A stretch of 64,000 nucleotides of DNA from a bacterium (GTDB lineage: Bacteria; Planctomycetota; Planctomycetia; Kolteriales; Kolteriaceae). Made by a program: the position numbers and the translations under genes. The stretch covers positions 62,001-126,000 of the forward strand of contig JAIELF010000037.1 in NCBI GenBank assembly GCA_019753235.1, given 5' to 3'. Below the pieces are notes generated by a model. It did no database searches and was not told where the DNA came from. It saw only the letters and a program-made list of their open reading frames with translations. This document shows positions 1 to 10,654 of the stretch, one piece after another; position 1 is the first letter of the stretch, and every line of letters begins with the position of its first letter.

Positions 1-210
1 CCAGCGACCATGCAACCCTCCCACGTCTCTTTCACAGCAACCAATGCGCCGAATAGGAAAAATCGTTAAAATCGTTTAAAATAGGATGATTAGGGAGATT
101 TTGCCGCTTCGTGAATTGGCGATTTCTCGTTGATTTGTAACTTTTGGTCACTTATCGTTAACTGATCGCCAGTTTCGTCAGGTGACGATTTTCCTTTGGG
201 AGTAGGCCAA
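1..210 (+). promoter_or_regulatory. AT-rich leader upstream of the sigma-54 activator gene
   Basis: No gene is seen here. The stretch is clearly more AT-rich than its surroundings and carries the 9-base word AAAATCGTT twice in a row around positions 58-80, as expected of a promoter or regulator-binding region. No convincing sigma-54 (GG/GC) element was found. A GGGAG ribosome-binding site lies at 198-202, eight bases before the GTG at 211. Confidence 0.35.
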
Positions 211-3200
211 GTGCCCCAGGAACGCCGCGCAATATTGAAGGCGTCCGCGGTAGCCATCATCATCTACGCGGTGGTCGTGGTCATCCAAGCCAACTCGATC
301 CCGTATCTCGGCATCCGGTTTTTTGTTCAGCATGTCCAGAAGGTCTCGGCCCTACCCGTCGATCCCGCGCCCGTTGGAATGGTTCTCCCTAACCCTCAGC
401 CGGGCGATCTGCTCATTCAGATTGCCGGTAAGAGGGTCGAGCAAGGGCGGTCGCCTCTCGGGACCATTGTCAATACGATCGCCCATCTGCGAAACGACGC
501 TCGCTTCCCTGCATCCCCAATCCAGAGGATCGAGGATCTTCGAAAGTTGGACGGGGGTGTGGCATCACTGGGGGGCGAGCGGTTTGTTCGTCTTCGTTTC
601 GAAGCGCCGGCGTCGGATCGATCGGGGAGAGGGACCTTTGATCGATGGTTCCTTGTTGATGATCCCCCCTGGCAGCATTCGTTCGTCTCGATCGCCTGGT
701 TGGCGATCGAGTCGATTGTTTTCTGGTTTGGCTGGCTGGTCTTTCGTCGTCGGCCCGAGGATGACTCGGCTGCCCTCTTCTTTCTGATGTGCATCGTGAC
801 GGTGGGGGCCTACATGGGCTGGTACCACTGGCTCGAGATTGCCTCTAGTCCCGCGCTCGTTTTCGTGTTCGCGATCTGTGCGATGGCCGTCCCGCAGATC
901 AGTCTCCATTTTCACATGGTGGCTCCGACGCCCAAGCGCGTTCTGCAGCTTTATCCTCGCTCATCGCTATTGCTCTTGTACGGTGTGCCCTGTGCGATCC
1001 AGCTTGGGGTACTCTGGTCGATCTCGCGTCTCTTCTACACGTTCCGGCACGAACTCCCGGCCGAGGGTGCTCGGTGGGAAGCGATTCTGGCGACGCTCCT
1101 TTGGGTTTACATGGTGCTAGGGGCGGGAATGTTTGTCGGTTGTGTGGCGAGTCTTTGGCACAGCTATCGATTCCCGCGACAGCCCAGCCATCGCGATCAA
1201 GTTCGCTGGCTGCTGGGGGGGTCGATCGTTGCGGGCCTGTTCATTGGTTACAGTCTTTGGACTGCCGCCGTCGACCGAGCTGGCTTTCTCGTCGGCGAAG
1301 CGACATGGGCGATGTTCGCGGCATCTCTGTCGTTTGTGGCGGCATACTCCGTTAGTATTCTTCGTTATCGATTTCTCAGCATTGAAGAGATTGTCGAACA
1401 GCGTGGATGGAAGTATCTCCTCATTAGGCTTCTGGGGGCGATCCTCTTTTATGGTCTGGTGATTGCCGTCGTCGCATTGACTCCTCGCTTGTTTGCCAAC
1501 ATTCCGCAGCCGGCCGGGCTTCTTCCAAGTGCATTTGTCGTTCTCGTTCTTTATATTCTGACGACGATCCGCTCTTGGCTTTCCGGAATTCTCGATCGTC
1601 GATTCTATCGAGAGCGGAGTCAGCTCGACTGGGCGATGCGGCGAATGAATGAGGCGGTGGGCAATCTTGTTGAGCCGAGCACCATTCATCGCCATGTTCT
1701 GGTGATCGCTACCAACAGCGTGAATGCCCGGGGGGGTGTCATTTATCTTCGCTCGGTGAAGGCCGGCTTTAATGCAGCGGAGACGACCGGCGAGGTCGAC
1801 ATGCCTCGATTCTTTGAAGCAAGTCATCCTCTCGTGGAGCAATTGCAACAGGGAAGCCTGTTGCAACGGTCCAGCCGATCTCTCATTCGAGAGGATACCG
1901 TGGCTCAGCTTCTTCGAAATGCGGATGCAGAACTGGCGCAGCCTCTTCTTCGAGAGGATAAATTGATCGGGTTCGTGTTGATCGGTCCGCGTCGCGAGGG
2001 GATGTACAATTCTGCCGAGCTAGGATTCTTAGCAGGTGTGGCCGACTTAGCCACGATTGCCATTCAAAGCGCGCAGTCCCACCAGACGTTGGAAAAACTC
2101 AATCGCGATCTCAGCGATCGAGTCGCTCGAGTTTCCGTTCCGTTATCTCGGCCCGAACGTGTCGAACCTCCGCCGGCCGAGGCCAAGCCCGTTGAGCCAC
2201 CTCTCTTATTTGTGGAAGCATTGCGAGGTTCAGGCACAGCTATTGATGATATTCTGCGAACGGTTCGGAAGGTCGCGTCGAGTAATTCGACGGTGTTGAT
2301 CCGTGGAGAGAGCGGCACAGGCAAGAGCATGCTCGCGGAGGTGATTCACCGAAATTCTCCTCGATCGGTGGGCCCTTTTGTGAAGGTTCATTGTGCGGCT
2401 CTGTCATCAAGCTTGCTCGAAAGCGAGCTCTTCGGCCACGTCAAAGGGGCATTCACCGGCGCCATCCGGGATAAGATCGGTCGATTTCAAATGGCTGATC
2501 GTGGGACATTGTTCCTTGATGAGATCGGCGATATCAGTCTCGATACTCAAACGAAGCTTCTTCGCGTTCTGCAGGAGATGACCTTCGAGCCGGTCGGATC
2601 TAATGAATCCATTCGGGTCGATGTCCGAATTATTGCCGCGACGCATCAACCGTTAGAAGAATTGATTAGCCGAGGAAAGATAAGAGAGGATCTTTATTAC
2701 CGACTAAATGTTATTAGTATTCGAATGCCTTCGCTGCGTGAAAGAAGTGAGGATATTCCAGACCTCGTGTCTCACTTTATGACACAGTATTCTCAAAGTA
2801 CCGGCAAACAGGTGAAAAAAGTGGATGAGGAAGCGATGGAGTCGCTTCTGTCGCATGGCTGGCCCGGGAATATTCGCGAATTACAGAATGTGATTGAACA
2901 TGCGGTGGTGATGGCCAGCGGCGAGTCGATTTCGCTGGCGGATCTGCCAGGCCCGCTCCAAGAGGAACTCGTCTCGACGGAGACCACGCCCGAGCCGATC
3001 AGCAGACGAGTCTATCGGGCCGCGATCGATCGGCCTGCCGCGACGACGGCAGAACAGACTGGCCCTTGGTCGGCCGAGTTCGATGAACTTGAGCGGACTC
3101 GATTGATGGAAACGATGGTCCGCTGCCGAGGAAACAAGAGTTTGGCCGCTCGCCTACTCGGGCTGCCGCGGAGCACATTGTGCAGTAAGCTGAAGAAGTT

Positions 3201-3213
3201 CGGCATCAATTAA
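211..3213 (+). CDS. Membrane-embedded sigma-54-dependent transcriptional activator (PDZ-like, multi-TM, GAF, AAA+, Fis-type HTH)
   Basis: About 1000 residues. The N-terminus has one TM helix (about residues 10-28), an extracytoplasmic PDZ-like segment with a [13 protein letters not shown] core (about 60-90), then roughly seven more hydrophobic helices to about residue 430. A GAF-like region (about 480-620) follows. The C-terminal half is a complete bacterial enhancer-binding protein: Walker A GESGTGKS (699-706), the sigma-54 contact loop GAFTGA (746-751), Walker B GTLFLDE (765-771), an arginine-finger region, and a Fis-type HTH ending the protein ([16 protein letters not shown]). It should sense an envelope signal and open sigma-54 promoters. 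The PDZ plus multi-TM input resembles ComP-like sensor kinases, but the kinase is replaced by the AAA+ module. GTG 211 is preferred to the in-frame TTG at 196 because GGGAG sits eight bases before it. The target genes are unknown. Confidence 0.9.
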   Translation: MPQERRAILKASAVAIIIYAVVVVIQANSIPYLGIRFFVQHVQKVSALPVDPAPVGMVLPNPQPGDLLIQIAGKRVEQGRSPLGTIVNTIAHLRNDARFPASPIQRIEDLRKLDGGVASLGGERFVRLRFEAPASDRSGRGTFDRWFLVDDPPWQHSFVSIAWLAIESIVFWFGWLVFRRRPEDDSAALFFLMCIVTVGAYMGWYHWLEIASSPALVFVFAICAMAVPQISLHFHMVAPTPKRVLQLYPRSSLLLLYGVPCAIQLGVLWSISRLFYTFRHELPAEGARWEAILATLLWVYMVLGAGMFVGCVASLWHSYRFPRQPSHRDQVRWLLGGSIVAGLFIGYSLWTAAVDRAGFLVGEATWAMFAASLSFVAAYSVSILRYRFLSIEEIVEQRGWKYLLIRLLGAILFYGLVIAVVALTPRLFANIPQPAGLLPSAFVVLVLYILTTIRSWLSGILDRRFYRERSQLDWAMRRMNEAVGNLVEPSTIHRHVLVIATNSVNARGGVIYLRSVKAGFNAAETTGEVDMPRFFEASHPLVEQLQQGSLLQRSSRSLIREDTVAQLLRNADAELAQPLLREDKLIGFVLIGPRREGMYNSAELGFLAGVADLATIAIQSAQSHQTLEKLNRDLSDRVARVSVPLSRPERVEPPPAEAKPVEPPLLFVEALRGSGTAIDDILRTVRKVASSNSTVLIRGESGTGKSMLAEVIHRNSPRSVGPFVKVHCAALSSSLLESELFGHVKGAFTGAIRDKIGRFQMADRGTLFLDEIGDISLDTQTKLLRVLQEMTFEPVGSNESIRVDVRIIAATHQPLEELISRGKIREDLYYRLNVISIRMPSLRERSEDIPDLVSHFMTQYSQSTGKQVKKVDEEAMESLLSHGWPGNIRELQNVIEHAVVMASGESISLADLPGPLQEELVSTETTPEPISRRVYRAAIDRPAATTAEQTGPWSAEFDELERTRLMETMVRCRGNKSLAARLLGLPRSTLCSKLKKFGIN

Positions 3214-3269
3214 CACAACTCTTTCCTGAATACCTTCGATCAAGCTGCCGTAGTCCGTGCGCAATTCGG

Positions 3270-5525
3270 TTACGTCTGGTATTCAAGTTCCACCAGCAGA
3301 GTCTCTCTCGACGACAGATTCCTGGTCCATTCTTGTGTGAAGGGCGAAAGAACTTCGCCTGTGAACGGGTCGGTGGCTCGGCAAGGCCTTGGCCATCGAA
3401 TTGTACGAGGCCCCGGTTGGTCAACACTGAGAGTCAGATAGCTTCGATTGATATAGAGAGTATCGGCAGTCTCGAGATACAAGTGCACCCCTGCAAGCCG
3501 TGCCAGCTCGCGATAGAATTCTGAGGGAAGAATGGGATTCAGCGAGTAGATACTTCGATAATGAGGAAAATCTCGCATTGCTAATGCCGTCTTACCTGCT
3601 GTCGTGATTCCCAGCGGCTTTGATTCTGTCTTCTCGACAGAGAATGACTGTGCGCGAGGCCATTCTCCGCCGACCTTCTTGATGCCCTTTTGAATGACCG
3701 CATCAGTCCAAGAATGAGCTTGATGCAATATTGTATAAGATAAGGATTCGGTTACGCCGTCAGACTTCACCGGGATATCGATCAGGTCAGATATTAATGA
3801 CGGATCTGATCGATGAGCATCAAAGTAGCCGGGCGCGTAGCACCACAGAATGGATCGGCCAGCCGATTTCCAGCGACTGTTGATCTCTCCTCGAATACGA
3901 CTGCTGATCTGAAATGTGTTCAAAAAAATGACTAATCGGTATCGATTAGGGTCGAGATTGGGAAGATCCTCTAACAGAACCGAGTCGTAGGGAGCACCGG
4001 CCTTTGTGAGCGAAATCTGCGTTTGGCGGAGAATGGGATCGAGTAAGGGAGACTCGAAAGTAAGGTACGCACAAGAGATTTCATCAATAACCAGGAGTAT
4101 CTCCGCCGCTGACTGACGATCGCGGGCAGAGGAGTTTTGAAATAATTTGTTGAGTCGTTTTATTTCATCAAGAATGCCGGGGTCGTCGAAGTACCCTCCA
4201 TGCAGATCGAAGAAACTTTGAAAAACGCCATGGCAGAGGGCAAAACCTGTACCTCGGCGATAGATGGAGATTGTTTCTGAAAGGTTCGCGGTCGCCCCTA
4301 GACGACGCGCATCTTGTTCGACGCTCGCTCGGTCCGGGTTGTTCTGCTGCATGAGGTGATAGCGAAAAGAGACCGTGTCGTTGTCGTGATACCAAAGTTT
4401 GTTGTGGATCGCGACGGAGGTGTAAGGGGAGCGAATATAGTCGCCGCCGGTCCCGAGGTCTCGATCGCCGTAGCTCGCGGTAACCATGATAAAGTCAAGA
4501 TTAGGAGACTCCAAAAGCCGGCCCAGTCCGTTGTGGCCGAACTCCGGATCGCCGCCGAACTCGAACATAAAAGCATAGAACGCGCCGACAACTTGTTGAT
4601 GATGTGTTGCTTCTTTCGCAGCGGCAGCAAAATGATCGATCACCTCGGGAATGATCTCATTGTAGAACTGGTAGTAGTCAATCACGGACATTTCCGTTTT
4701 AGGATCGCGAAAGGTTCGGCCAGAGACGATCTCTCTTCGTTCGGCTGTTGGTATTTGGGCATTCGAAAAATGGATCGAAGGATAGCTCCATGCCTCTTGC
4801 AGCAATCGGGGTGTAGAGTACTTTCTTTCTAAGAATTGACGAAATGCAATAGTCATGGGCTTGCTATAGTCGGCCAATTCTTTGGAATGAATACTCCAGT
4901 GATACCATTCCTCGGTCATGAGGCCGGTTACCATGGAACCGAAAAGCTGGCTGCCGTAGTCACACCGTTGCATGTGATCGAGGAGATGCTGTAGTCCACG
5001 TGCCATGTCTCGGCGCCAAACGGTCGATGCCAACGAAGGGTAGGCTCTACCGGCGCGTCCCATCGAGACACCCGCCGAGTATGTCCGCAATCCGGTGGAG
5101 AGGAGTTGGCACTCTTGTGGATGGGCATCGACCCACCACGCGGGCGTGCTGAGGAGAATTCGGGGCAAGATGAGAGCATCGGGTTTCACGGTGAGGATGG
5201 ATCGGCAAATGGCATCGAGCTGGGTGAAGTCCCAGCGATCGGGCGCGAGCCAAGTTGGATTGGTGAAGCCGTCGGCCAGATTGACCGAAAAGCTCATCAC
5301 GTCGGTCCCCGCTCGGGCGAACTGTTCGAAGTAGCGCTGCTGGGGAGCGTACGTTTCGAACACGGGTTTCGTCGAAGCTTTGCCGTTGATCGTGAAGGTG
5401 GGAAGGCCTTCAATCTTTTCGACTCTGGTGATGGAAGGCGTTCTCGCGTCCGCAAAAACCTTGGGGAGCGTGTCGGGAGCGAGTAGTCCCGCTGTCGTCA
5501 CGCGGAGCCAATCACGTCGATGCAT
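3270..5525 (-). CDS. Tat/Sec-exported GH42-like glycoside hydrolase
   Basis: This is a 751-residue protein beginning [13 protein letters not shown], a twin-arginine-like export signal. Residues about 40-420 look like a beta-galactosidase-type (GH42-like) TIM barrel. TEEW at residues 204-207 matches the position and style of the acid/base motif (NEY/NEW) of GH-A clan enzymes. Residues about 480-620 resemble the GATase-like trimerisation domain of GH42 enzymes ([12 protein letters not shown]). It lies 20 bases after the Gfo/Idh/MocA gene and on the same strand, so the two probably form an operon for sugar or glycoside breakdown. The substrate cannot be read from the sequence. Family assignment rests on overall pattern rather than a full set of catalytic residues. 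Confidence 0.7.
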   Translation of the reverse strand: MHRRDWLRVTTAGLLAPDTLPKVFADARTPSITRVEKIEGLPTFTINGKASTKPVFETYAPQQRYFEQFARAGTDVMSFSVNLADGFTNPTWLAPDRWDFTQLDAICRSILTVKPDALILPRILLSTPAWWVDAHPQECQLLSTGLRTYSAGVSMGRAGRAYPSLASTVWRRDMARGLQHLLDHMQRCDYGSQLFGSMVTGLMTEEWYHWSIHSKELADYSKPMTIAFRQFLERKYSTPRLLQEAWSYPSIHFSNAQIPTAERREIVSGRTFRDPKTEMSVIDYYQFYNEIIPEVIDHFAAAAKEATHHQQVVGAFYAFMFEFGGDPEFGHNGLGRLLESPNLDFIMVTASYGDRDLGTGGDYIRSPYTSVAIHNKLWYHDNDTVSFRYHLMQQNNPDRASVEQDARRLGATANLSETISIYRRGTGFALCHGVFQSFFDLHGGYFDDPGILDEIKRLNKLFQNSSARDRQSAAEILLVIDEISCAYLTFESPLLDPILRQTQISLTKAGAPYDSVLLEDLPNLDPNRYRLVIFLNTFQISSRIRGEINSRWKSAGRSILWCYAPGYFDAHRSDPSLISDLIDIPVKSDGVTESLSYTILHQAHSWTDAVIQKGIKKVGGEWPRAQSFSVEKTESKPLGITTAGKTALAMRDFPHYRSIYSLNPILPSEFYRELARLAGVHLYLETADTLYINRSYLTLSVDQPGPRTIRWPRPCRATDPFTGEVLSPFTQEWTRNLSSRETLLVELEYQT

Positions 5526-5545
5526 CGGTTGACCTTTTGGGGGAG

Positions 5546-6877
5546 TTAAACCATGTCCCAGTTGTAGGGAGGGCGCATTTCACGGGAAAGCATGCCAGCG
5601 GCTTGGGTGTCTCCTTCAAAATGTTCGTTGACCGGGTCCCATGTCAGTTTGCGTCCGAGTCTCATGGCGATGACACCCAGATGACACAGTGATGCCGACC
5701 GGTGGCCGATCTCGACATCGGTGATCGGCGTCTTTCGAGTTCGAATCGCCTCCATGAAATGCCCCATGTGATCGTTGCTCACCTCGAGTCGGTGGGCGTT
5801 TTCTGGCAACGGTTGCGTGATGAGGGCGAGATCACTTGCTTCGAGGACATTGCCTCGACTGACGTAGATCCAGCCATGGGTACCTTCGAATTGCACGCCG
5901 TGATACTTTTCGCCGGGCCCGGGTTTCCCGGTGATGTTTCCTGATCGGCCGTTGGCGGTGGTGTTCTGACAGAAGTGTTCGATGCCGTCGTCGTAGATGT
6001 AATGGATTCGGAACTGACTTGCTGCGGTGTACCCGCCGGGGATCGGCTCGACGGTGGCTTTGCCTTCGATGCTGATGGGGCCCGTATGATCTTTGCCCAA
6101 GCCCCAAAGGGCGATGTCATTGTGATGAGCACCCCAATCGGTGAGCGTTCCGCCCGAGTAATCCCACCAATAACGAAATCGCTGATGGCAGCGCTGCGGA
6201 ATGTAATCGATCGCGTTTGTCTGTCCTTGCCAGAAATCCCAGTTGAGTTCCTTCGGAATCGGGGCCGACGTGAATGGCCCCTCGCGTAGGCCCGTGGGGA
6301 GCCAAGTTCGGACCGTTTCGATTTTGCCTAGACGTCCATTTCGAACCAGCTCGGCTGCCAGACGGAAGGTTTCGTCGCTTCTCTGCTGGCTTCCGGTTTG
6401 CAAGATGCGCTTCGTGTCGCCGACGATTTGGCGAAGACGTTTTCCCTCATCAATCGTCAGCGTGAGGGGTTTCTCGCTGTAAACATCTTTGCCACTCTTA
6501 AGAACGCGAGCGCTCACGAGCGTGTGCCAATGGTCGGGCGTTGCGTTGATGACCGCATCGATCTGTGGCAGGTCGCAGACCTGACGAAAGTCTTCGAATC
6601 CGTCGGCACCTTTGAAATGGAGCTTGGCTTTCTCGACTCTGCTGGCGTCGACATCGCAGACCGCCACGATGTCGGCAAAGCGCTGAGCGAGCTTTCCATC
6701 GGATGTTCCCATCGTTCCGCATCCAATAAGAGCGAGCCGGGGCCGAGCGTTCGGCGAGCGTTCATGGGCGAAGAGATTACTTGCCTGCCGATCGAGAAAC
6801 CAAGCGGGCACGGCGATTGCCGAAGCGTGTTGTAAAAATCGTCGTCGGCTTGTGTTGGCCGAGGTTCGAACGTTCAT
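5546..6877 (-). CDS. Tat-exported Gfo/Idh/MocA family oxidoreductase
   Basis: A 443-residue protein with a Tat signal ([18 protein letters not shown], residues 10-27), followed by the NAD(P)-binding Rossmann start [10 protein letters not shown] (about 48-57) and the family motif SEKPLT carrying the catalytic lysine. The C-terminal alpha/beta domain is typical ([27 protein letters not shown]). These enzymes oxidise or reduce sugars, polyols or derivatives with NAD(P)H. Planctomycetes encode many exported paralogues. The GH42-like hydrolase follows 20 bases downstream, consistent with coupled processing of a carbohydrate. The ATG at 6877 gives the full Tat signal and fits. Confidence 0.92.
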   Translation of the reverse strand: MNVRTSANTSRRRFLQHASAIAVPAWFLDRQASNLFAHERSPNARPRLALIGCGTMGTSDGKLAQRFADIVAVCDVDASRVEKAKLHFKGADGFEDFRQVCDLPQIDAVINATPDHWHTLVSARVLKSGKDVYSEKPLTLTIDEGKRLRQIVGDTKRILQTGSQQRSDETFRLAAELVRNGRLGKIETVRTWLPTGLREGPFTSAPIPKELNWDFWQGQTNAIDYIPQRCHQRFRYWWDYSGGTLTDWGAHHNDIALWGLGKDHTGPISIEGKATVEPIPGGYTAASQFRIHYIYDDGIEHFCQNTTANGRSGNITGKPGPGEKYHGVQFEGTHGWIYVSRGNVLEASDLALITQPLPENAHRLEVSNDHMGHFMEAIRTRKTPITDVEIGHRSASLCHLGVIAMRLGRKLTWDPVNEHFEGDTQAAGMLSREMRPPYNWDMV

Positions 6878-7309
6878 GATCGTTTCTCGCGTCGTTGAAG
6901 GACTGAGAGCGGCAGAGGGAAACCTGCCGCCGACAATTGATCATCGCTTCCCGGCCACCGGTTAGCAATCTATGGATCTCCTTGGCATGGGAATGGGTTG
7001 AATGGAGCCGGTTTGGGGGTAGTCCATGAGGTTTTTCGCTAGAGGTTGGGACGACGGCGAAAGTGGTCCTGCGTCCGATGGCGGAAGGGTCCGCGGGCCA
7101 TTTGTTAAACTTTGCTGGTCGTGCTCAAGCTGCCTGAAGGGGAAGATTTTCCGACGACGGGGTTGGGAAAAGTTTGGGTATTAGGGAGGGCGGGGCGCCC
7201 GTTGCGGAGGGCGCGTGTAGGTTTGGTGACGTAAAGATGACGGCCGTCCCATGGTGGGGGCGGGTCATCCACCCTCAAGTGGGGTGGAACGATTTAGGGA
7301 CATAGAGTC
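6878..7309. other. Intergenic region without a recognisable gene
   Basis: Divergent spacer between the oxidoreductase and the small protein at 7310. No open frame with good coding character was found. A short GC hairpin (GCGCCC...GGGCGC, about 7195-7215) is visible. The region probably holds both promoters. Confidence 0.4.
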
Positions 7310-7774
7310 ATGGCGGCACGACGAGGGACTTTTATTCTGACGGAGGCGGCGCAGCGGCTGCCACTCGTCCGCCGAATCCTCCGCGATGTGCGTGAGGCTC
7401 GGAGCCGACTCTCGCGATTGGACCGGACGCTGGCGGGGCTGGGTGATGCAGTTCGTCGGCGACAGGAGATCGATCGAGAGCACTATCGACGAATGCTCGC
7501 GGAGGCTCTTCGCGAAGCGTCGTCGCTCGGGGTCGAGATCACGTCGGGGGTTCGGTGCGAGGCTCTCTTTTCGTTCGATCATCAATGGATCGGGCCCGAA
7601 GGGGACAACAAGATACGACCGGCGTACTTCGTCTTTAACGACGCACAGTCGACGATCGAACAGTGGTTCTTTTCTGGATGGCCTAGCGATCGACGAAAAG
7701 TGAACCCGAAGTGGTGGCATCAGTTCCGCCAGACGCCGACTCCGCGGCTTCGGATCAAGAAGCAGAACGCCTGA
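7310..7774 (+). CDS. Hypothetical small protein, weakly DUF2203-like
   Basis: A 154-residue, arginine-rich, soluble protein without a signal peptide or TM segment. The first 80 residues are a likely helical hairpin or coiled coil (FILTEAAQRLPLVRRILRDVREARSRLSRLD). The second half has aromatic-rich strands (YFVFNDAQSTIEQWFFSGWP). The opening (TEA..LPLVR) and the later strand part recall DUF2203 proteins, but the match is loose. The start is supported by AGGGA nine bases before the ATG. A strong intrinsic terminator follows at 7897, so it looks like a single-gene transcript. Function unknown. Confidence 0.7.
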   Translation: MAARRGTFILTEAAQRLPLVRRILRDVREARSRLSRLDRTLAGLGDAVRRRQEIDREHYRRMLAEALREASSLGVEITSGVRCEALFSFDHQWIGPEGDNKIRPAYFVFNDAQSTIEQWFFSGWPSDRRKVNPKWWHQFRQTPTPRLRIKKQNA

Positions 7775-7896
7775 GCTGATTTGTTTCGACGACTTGATTC
7801 GCCAATGCGAGCAGGCGAGAACGAAGCTTTTGGAATCGACTTCTCCTCGGAGTCGAACTCTTTTCTCTCCTTAAGTGAACCTTCGATCAACGCGAA

Positions 7897-7935
7897 CGAG
7901 CCAGGCTCAGCCAAGCCTGGCTCGTCTCCGTTTTT
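7897..7935 (+). terminator. Intrinsic terminator after the 7310-7774 gene
   Basis: A perfect 11-bp stem, CGAGCCAGGCT (7897-7907) pairing with AGCCTGGCTCG (7914-7924) around a six-base loop, is followed by TCTCCG and a run of five T (7931-7935). It lies about 120 bases past the stop of the rightward gene. The leftward strand has no T-run, so it is one-directional. Confidence 0.8.
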
Positions 7936-7981
7936 CGCTTTGCGTCAGAAACTTTTCTCGGCCCTCTGGTAGCGTTGCCGA

Positions 7982-9475
7982 TCAGGTCGCGGGATCTTGG
8001 CCGTTGACCCAGGGTCCTGCGAGCTTCTGATATTCGGGCGGCGTGAGCAAGCTTCCGGTCTCGCCTGCTTTCCATCCCTGAACCTGTTCGGGTTTGCCTC
8101 GACTGTGACTCCGTTCTTCCCAGGCCGTTGCCCACGAGCCATCAGCGTTGGTCGGAGTTCGCTTTTCCTTGTCCCAGAAGAGAGCTCGGCCTTCGCGGTA
8201 GCTGATGACGCCCATGTTGACCAGGGCGATGGCGGCGGCCCCCAGCTCGGGAGTGTTGTTCGTTTGCCGATTGTTGTCGCGAACGCACTGAATGAAGTTT
8301 TCCCAGTGGTAGCGAGTTTGGATGTCCCCTTTCCCCTTGGGGATTCCTTGCGGGACGACCATTTCTACCTCGGCCGTGGCACTCTTGTCGGCAGAGTTCG
8401 TGGGGCGATCTGCAATCTGCTGGGCTCGGACTTCGTAGCCGGTCCCTTCTTTGAAGATGATCGTTCCCAGGTGCCCGCGGACGCACTCTTCGATTTCGTG
8501 ATTGTTCACCATCGACGCGGTGACAATAAGCTGACACCCTTCATTGAAATCGGCAACGACGGTGGCGACATCGGGGACATCTCGACCATCGTATTCGAGG
8601 TAAAGCCCGCCGGCGCCGACGACCCGTTTCGGCTCGCGCACACCCATGGCCAGCATGAATCGAGTGGTGCGATGGACAAAGAGGTCCGTGTACATGCCGC
8701 CGCCGTAATCCCAGTAACAGCGCCACTGAAAATAGCGAGCCCGGTCGAAGGGAACCTTCGGAGCCAAGCCGAACTGCGTCCCTAGGAAGAGATCCCAGTT
8801 GACGTTTTGCGGCGTCATATCCTTCTTGAGTTGGTAGTAGCGCCATTGCCCGACGCTACTGTTGCGGTAAAAGTGCGTCTGCGCTTGAACGACTTTTCCG
8901 ATTCGTCCATTGATGATCTTGTCGTTCGCATCGCGCCACATCGGATCGGACGTCGACTGCACACCGACCTGCATCACCTTGTTGTGCTTCTGAGCTGCAT
9001 CGACAACCGCGTACGCTTCTTCGATCGTGTGGGTCATCGGCTTTTCGCAGTAAACATGCTTGCCTGCCGCGAATGCGTCGATGGTCATCCTCGCATGCCA
9101 ATGATCAGGCGTGGCGATGCAGACGACGTCGATATCGTCGGAAGCAAGCAGTTCGCGATAGTCCTCATACTTTCGGCACTTCTCTTTAATGCCGAGCGCT
9201 TCGTTGGCGCGATCGATCTTGGTGGCGGCTTCATCGCGGTGGCGATTGAAAACATCGCAAACAGCGACCGCCTGGATCTTCTTTCCATCTTTGGTCATGT
9301 CGAGCACTTGTTGAAGGTGCGATTGGCATCGGCCACCCACGCCGATGAACGCCACGCGGACCGTGTCGTTGGCGCCGACGACTCGGCCAGCGGCATGGAC
9401 ACTGGCGGCGGTCGCCAAAACGGAGGCGGTCGCTGCGCTGTTCTGCAAGAAACCTCGGCGGGATAAACCGCTCAT
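7982..9475 (-). CDS. Tat-exported Gfo/Idh/MocA family oxidoreductase
   Basis: A 497-residue protein beginning MSGLSRRGFLQNSAATASVLATAAS, a classic Tat signal, followed by the Rossmann motif VAFIGVGGR and the catalytic-lysine motif CEKPMTHT. The C-terminal domain carries WRCYWDYGGGMYTDLFVHRTTRF, typical of planctomycete paralogues. It differs clearly from the 5546-6877 protein (longer, different C-terminal part), so it is an older paralogue and not a recent duplicate. The start at 9475 is chosen because GAGGAG lies seven bases before it; an upstream in-frame start at 9547 has no such site. Substrate unknown. Confidence 0.93.
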   Translation of the reverse strand: MSGLSRRGFLQNSAATASVLATAASVHAAGRVVGANDTVRVAFIGVGGRCQSHLQQVLDMTKDGKKIQAVAVCDVFNRHRDEAATKIDRANEALGIKEKCRKYEDYRELLASDDIDVVCIATPDHWHARMTIDAFAAGKHVYCEKPMTHTIEEAYAVVDAAQKHNKVMQVGVQSTSDPMWRDANDKIINGRIGKVVQAQTHFYRNSSVGQWRYYQLKKDMTPQNVNWDLFLGTQFGLAPKVPFDRARYFQWRCYWDYGGGMYTDLFVHRTTRFMLAMGVREPKRVVGAGGLYLEYDGRDVPDVATVVADFNEGCQLIVTASMVNNHEIEECVRGHLGTIIFKEGTGYEVRAQQIADRPTNSADKSATAEVEMVVPQGIPKGKGDIQTRYHWENFIQCVRDNNRQTNNTPELGAAAIALVNMGVISYREGRALFWDKEKRTPTNADGSWATAWEERSHSRGKPEQVQGWKAGETGSLLTPPEYQKLAGPWVNGQDPAT

Positions 9476-9961
9476 GGAGTACTCCTCGAAAGCTAGACCT
9501 CGATCTCGCGAGCCTCTCTCCATTCGCGGTTCAGGGCCTGCGCACACATCAAATCGGGAACGCAGGTGCCGGCGATGAACCGGGAAAAGAGAGTTAGCCC
9601 CCCTACGGCTTGGTCCACCCTACCCAATCCCGACAGGTACGGACGTCGCCCACAAATCTGTTAAATTCAGTTTAAGGAGACGAAGACCCCGGTCACAACA
9701 AAGAATTGGGTGAGAGAAAAACATCAGGATGGCCGACCGGTCGGCAAGCGGGAGGGGACAAGAAAAACCTAGCTCCGCAGAAGGAACCGGTGCCACTTGC
9801 CTGGCTCCATAGGCAAATGGTCGGCCCTCCTGCGGAGCGAGAATTCGTTGGGAGAGGGGTCACTATCAAGGAAGTTGGTCGCCTTCCCCGCATCCCCGGC
9901 TTCCTGTGTCAAAAGGTGCCGGGGAGATGAGATAGCCCGACAGTCTGATGAATCGGCAAGA
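9476..9961. other. Intergenic region with short inverted repeats, no gene seen
   Basis: No supported coding frame. A 14-base palindrome GCCGACCGGTCGGC lies near 9732-9745 and a TTGCC...GGCAA inverted repeat near 9799-9817. Neither is followed by a clean T-run. The region contains the promoter of the Tat oxidoreductase and the 3' trailer of the Gly-rich peptide gene. Confidence 0.4.
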
Positions 9962-10249
9962 CTAGAAACCGATCCAGAGTCCGCCGCGTCCGCCCCCGAA
10001 GCCACGCCCCCCACCGTAGAAGCCTGGGCCCGGGCCAAACGCGGGGCCGTAGAAAGCAGGTCGGTGATAGAACGAGCGATAACCGCCGCCGTAACCACCG
10101 AAACCACCGCCGTAGCCACCGTAGAAGCTGCGACCGTAGCCTCCGCCGTAACCGTGATGATTGTAGCATCCACCCGCTTCTGCCTTTGATGGCATGGCGA
10201 ACCCAGCCGCACACGCGACGGCCAACGCAAGGATCATCTTCTTGAACAT
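9962..10249 (-). CDS. Small secreted glycine/tyrosine-rich protein
   Basis: A 95-residue protein with a clean signal peptide (MFKKMILALAVACAAGFAMPSKAEA) and a mature part of GGYGG, RSFY and GFYGGG units. Such short Gly/Tyr-rich exported proteins are common in planctomycetes and may sit in the envelope or extracellular matrix. The start at 10249 is favoured by GGAG nine bases upstream and by the perfect signal peptide. The same frame stays open far upstream to 11776, but that part is antisense to the barrel gene and has no coding character. Function unknown. Confidence 0.75.
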   Translation of the reverse strand: MFKKMILALAVACAAGFAMPSKAEAGGCYNHHGYGGGYGRSFYGGYGGGFGGYGGGYRSFYHRPAFYGPAFGPGPGFYGGGRGFGGGRGGLWIGF

Positions 10250-10654
10250 GGCTTGTTGCTCCTGCACCGCTGATGTACTCCCAGGGGTTTCTTTTTCCCC
10301 TTCATGGGAATCAACTAAAGCAGCGGCCGTGCCAATCGCGCCAAGATGCCCGCGCGCTTTTAGATAACCCGCGAATTCCAAGGGAAAGAGCCCAAAACGG
10401 GCCTGGCAACATTCCATTAGCCTTTTCCGAACAAGGGCGAGGATCAGGAATCTCACGTCGAAGAACAGAATCCTGTTGATCGGCGGAAAGCTGGTCTCTG
10501 ATGAGAGCATGATCAGTTTGTCTGCATTGCCCATCTTCTCAAGGACGCGAATCTGGGTTGCGTCGAGGTTCAAGATTACAGAACTGTACGGTTCGCCGAC
10601 GACTACCATGTTAGGAGTGCGATCAGGGATGGGTCGCGGTCTTCTTCGAGAAGG
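10250..10654. other. Divergent intergenic region
   Basis: About 400 bases between the leftward Gly-rich peptide gene and the rightward barrel gene. No supported gene was found. It must hold both promoters. No clear operator symmetry was noticed. Confidence 0.4.
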
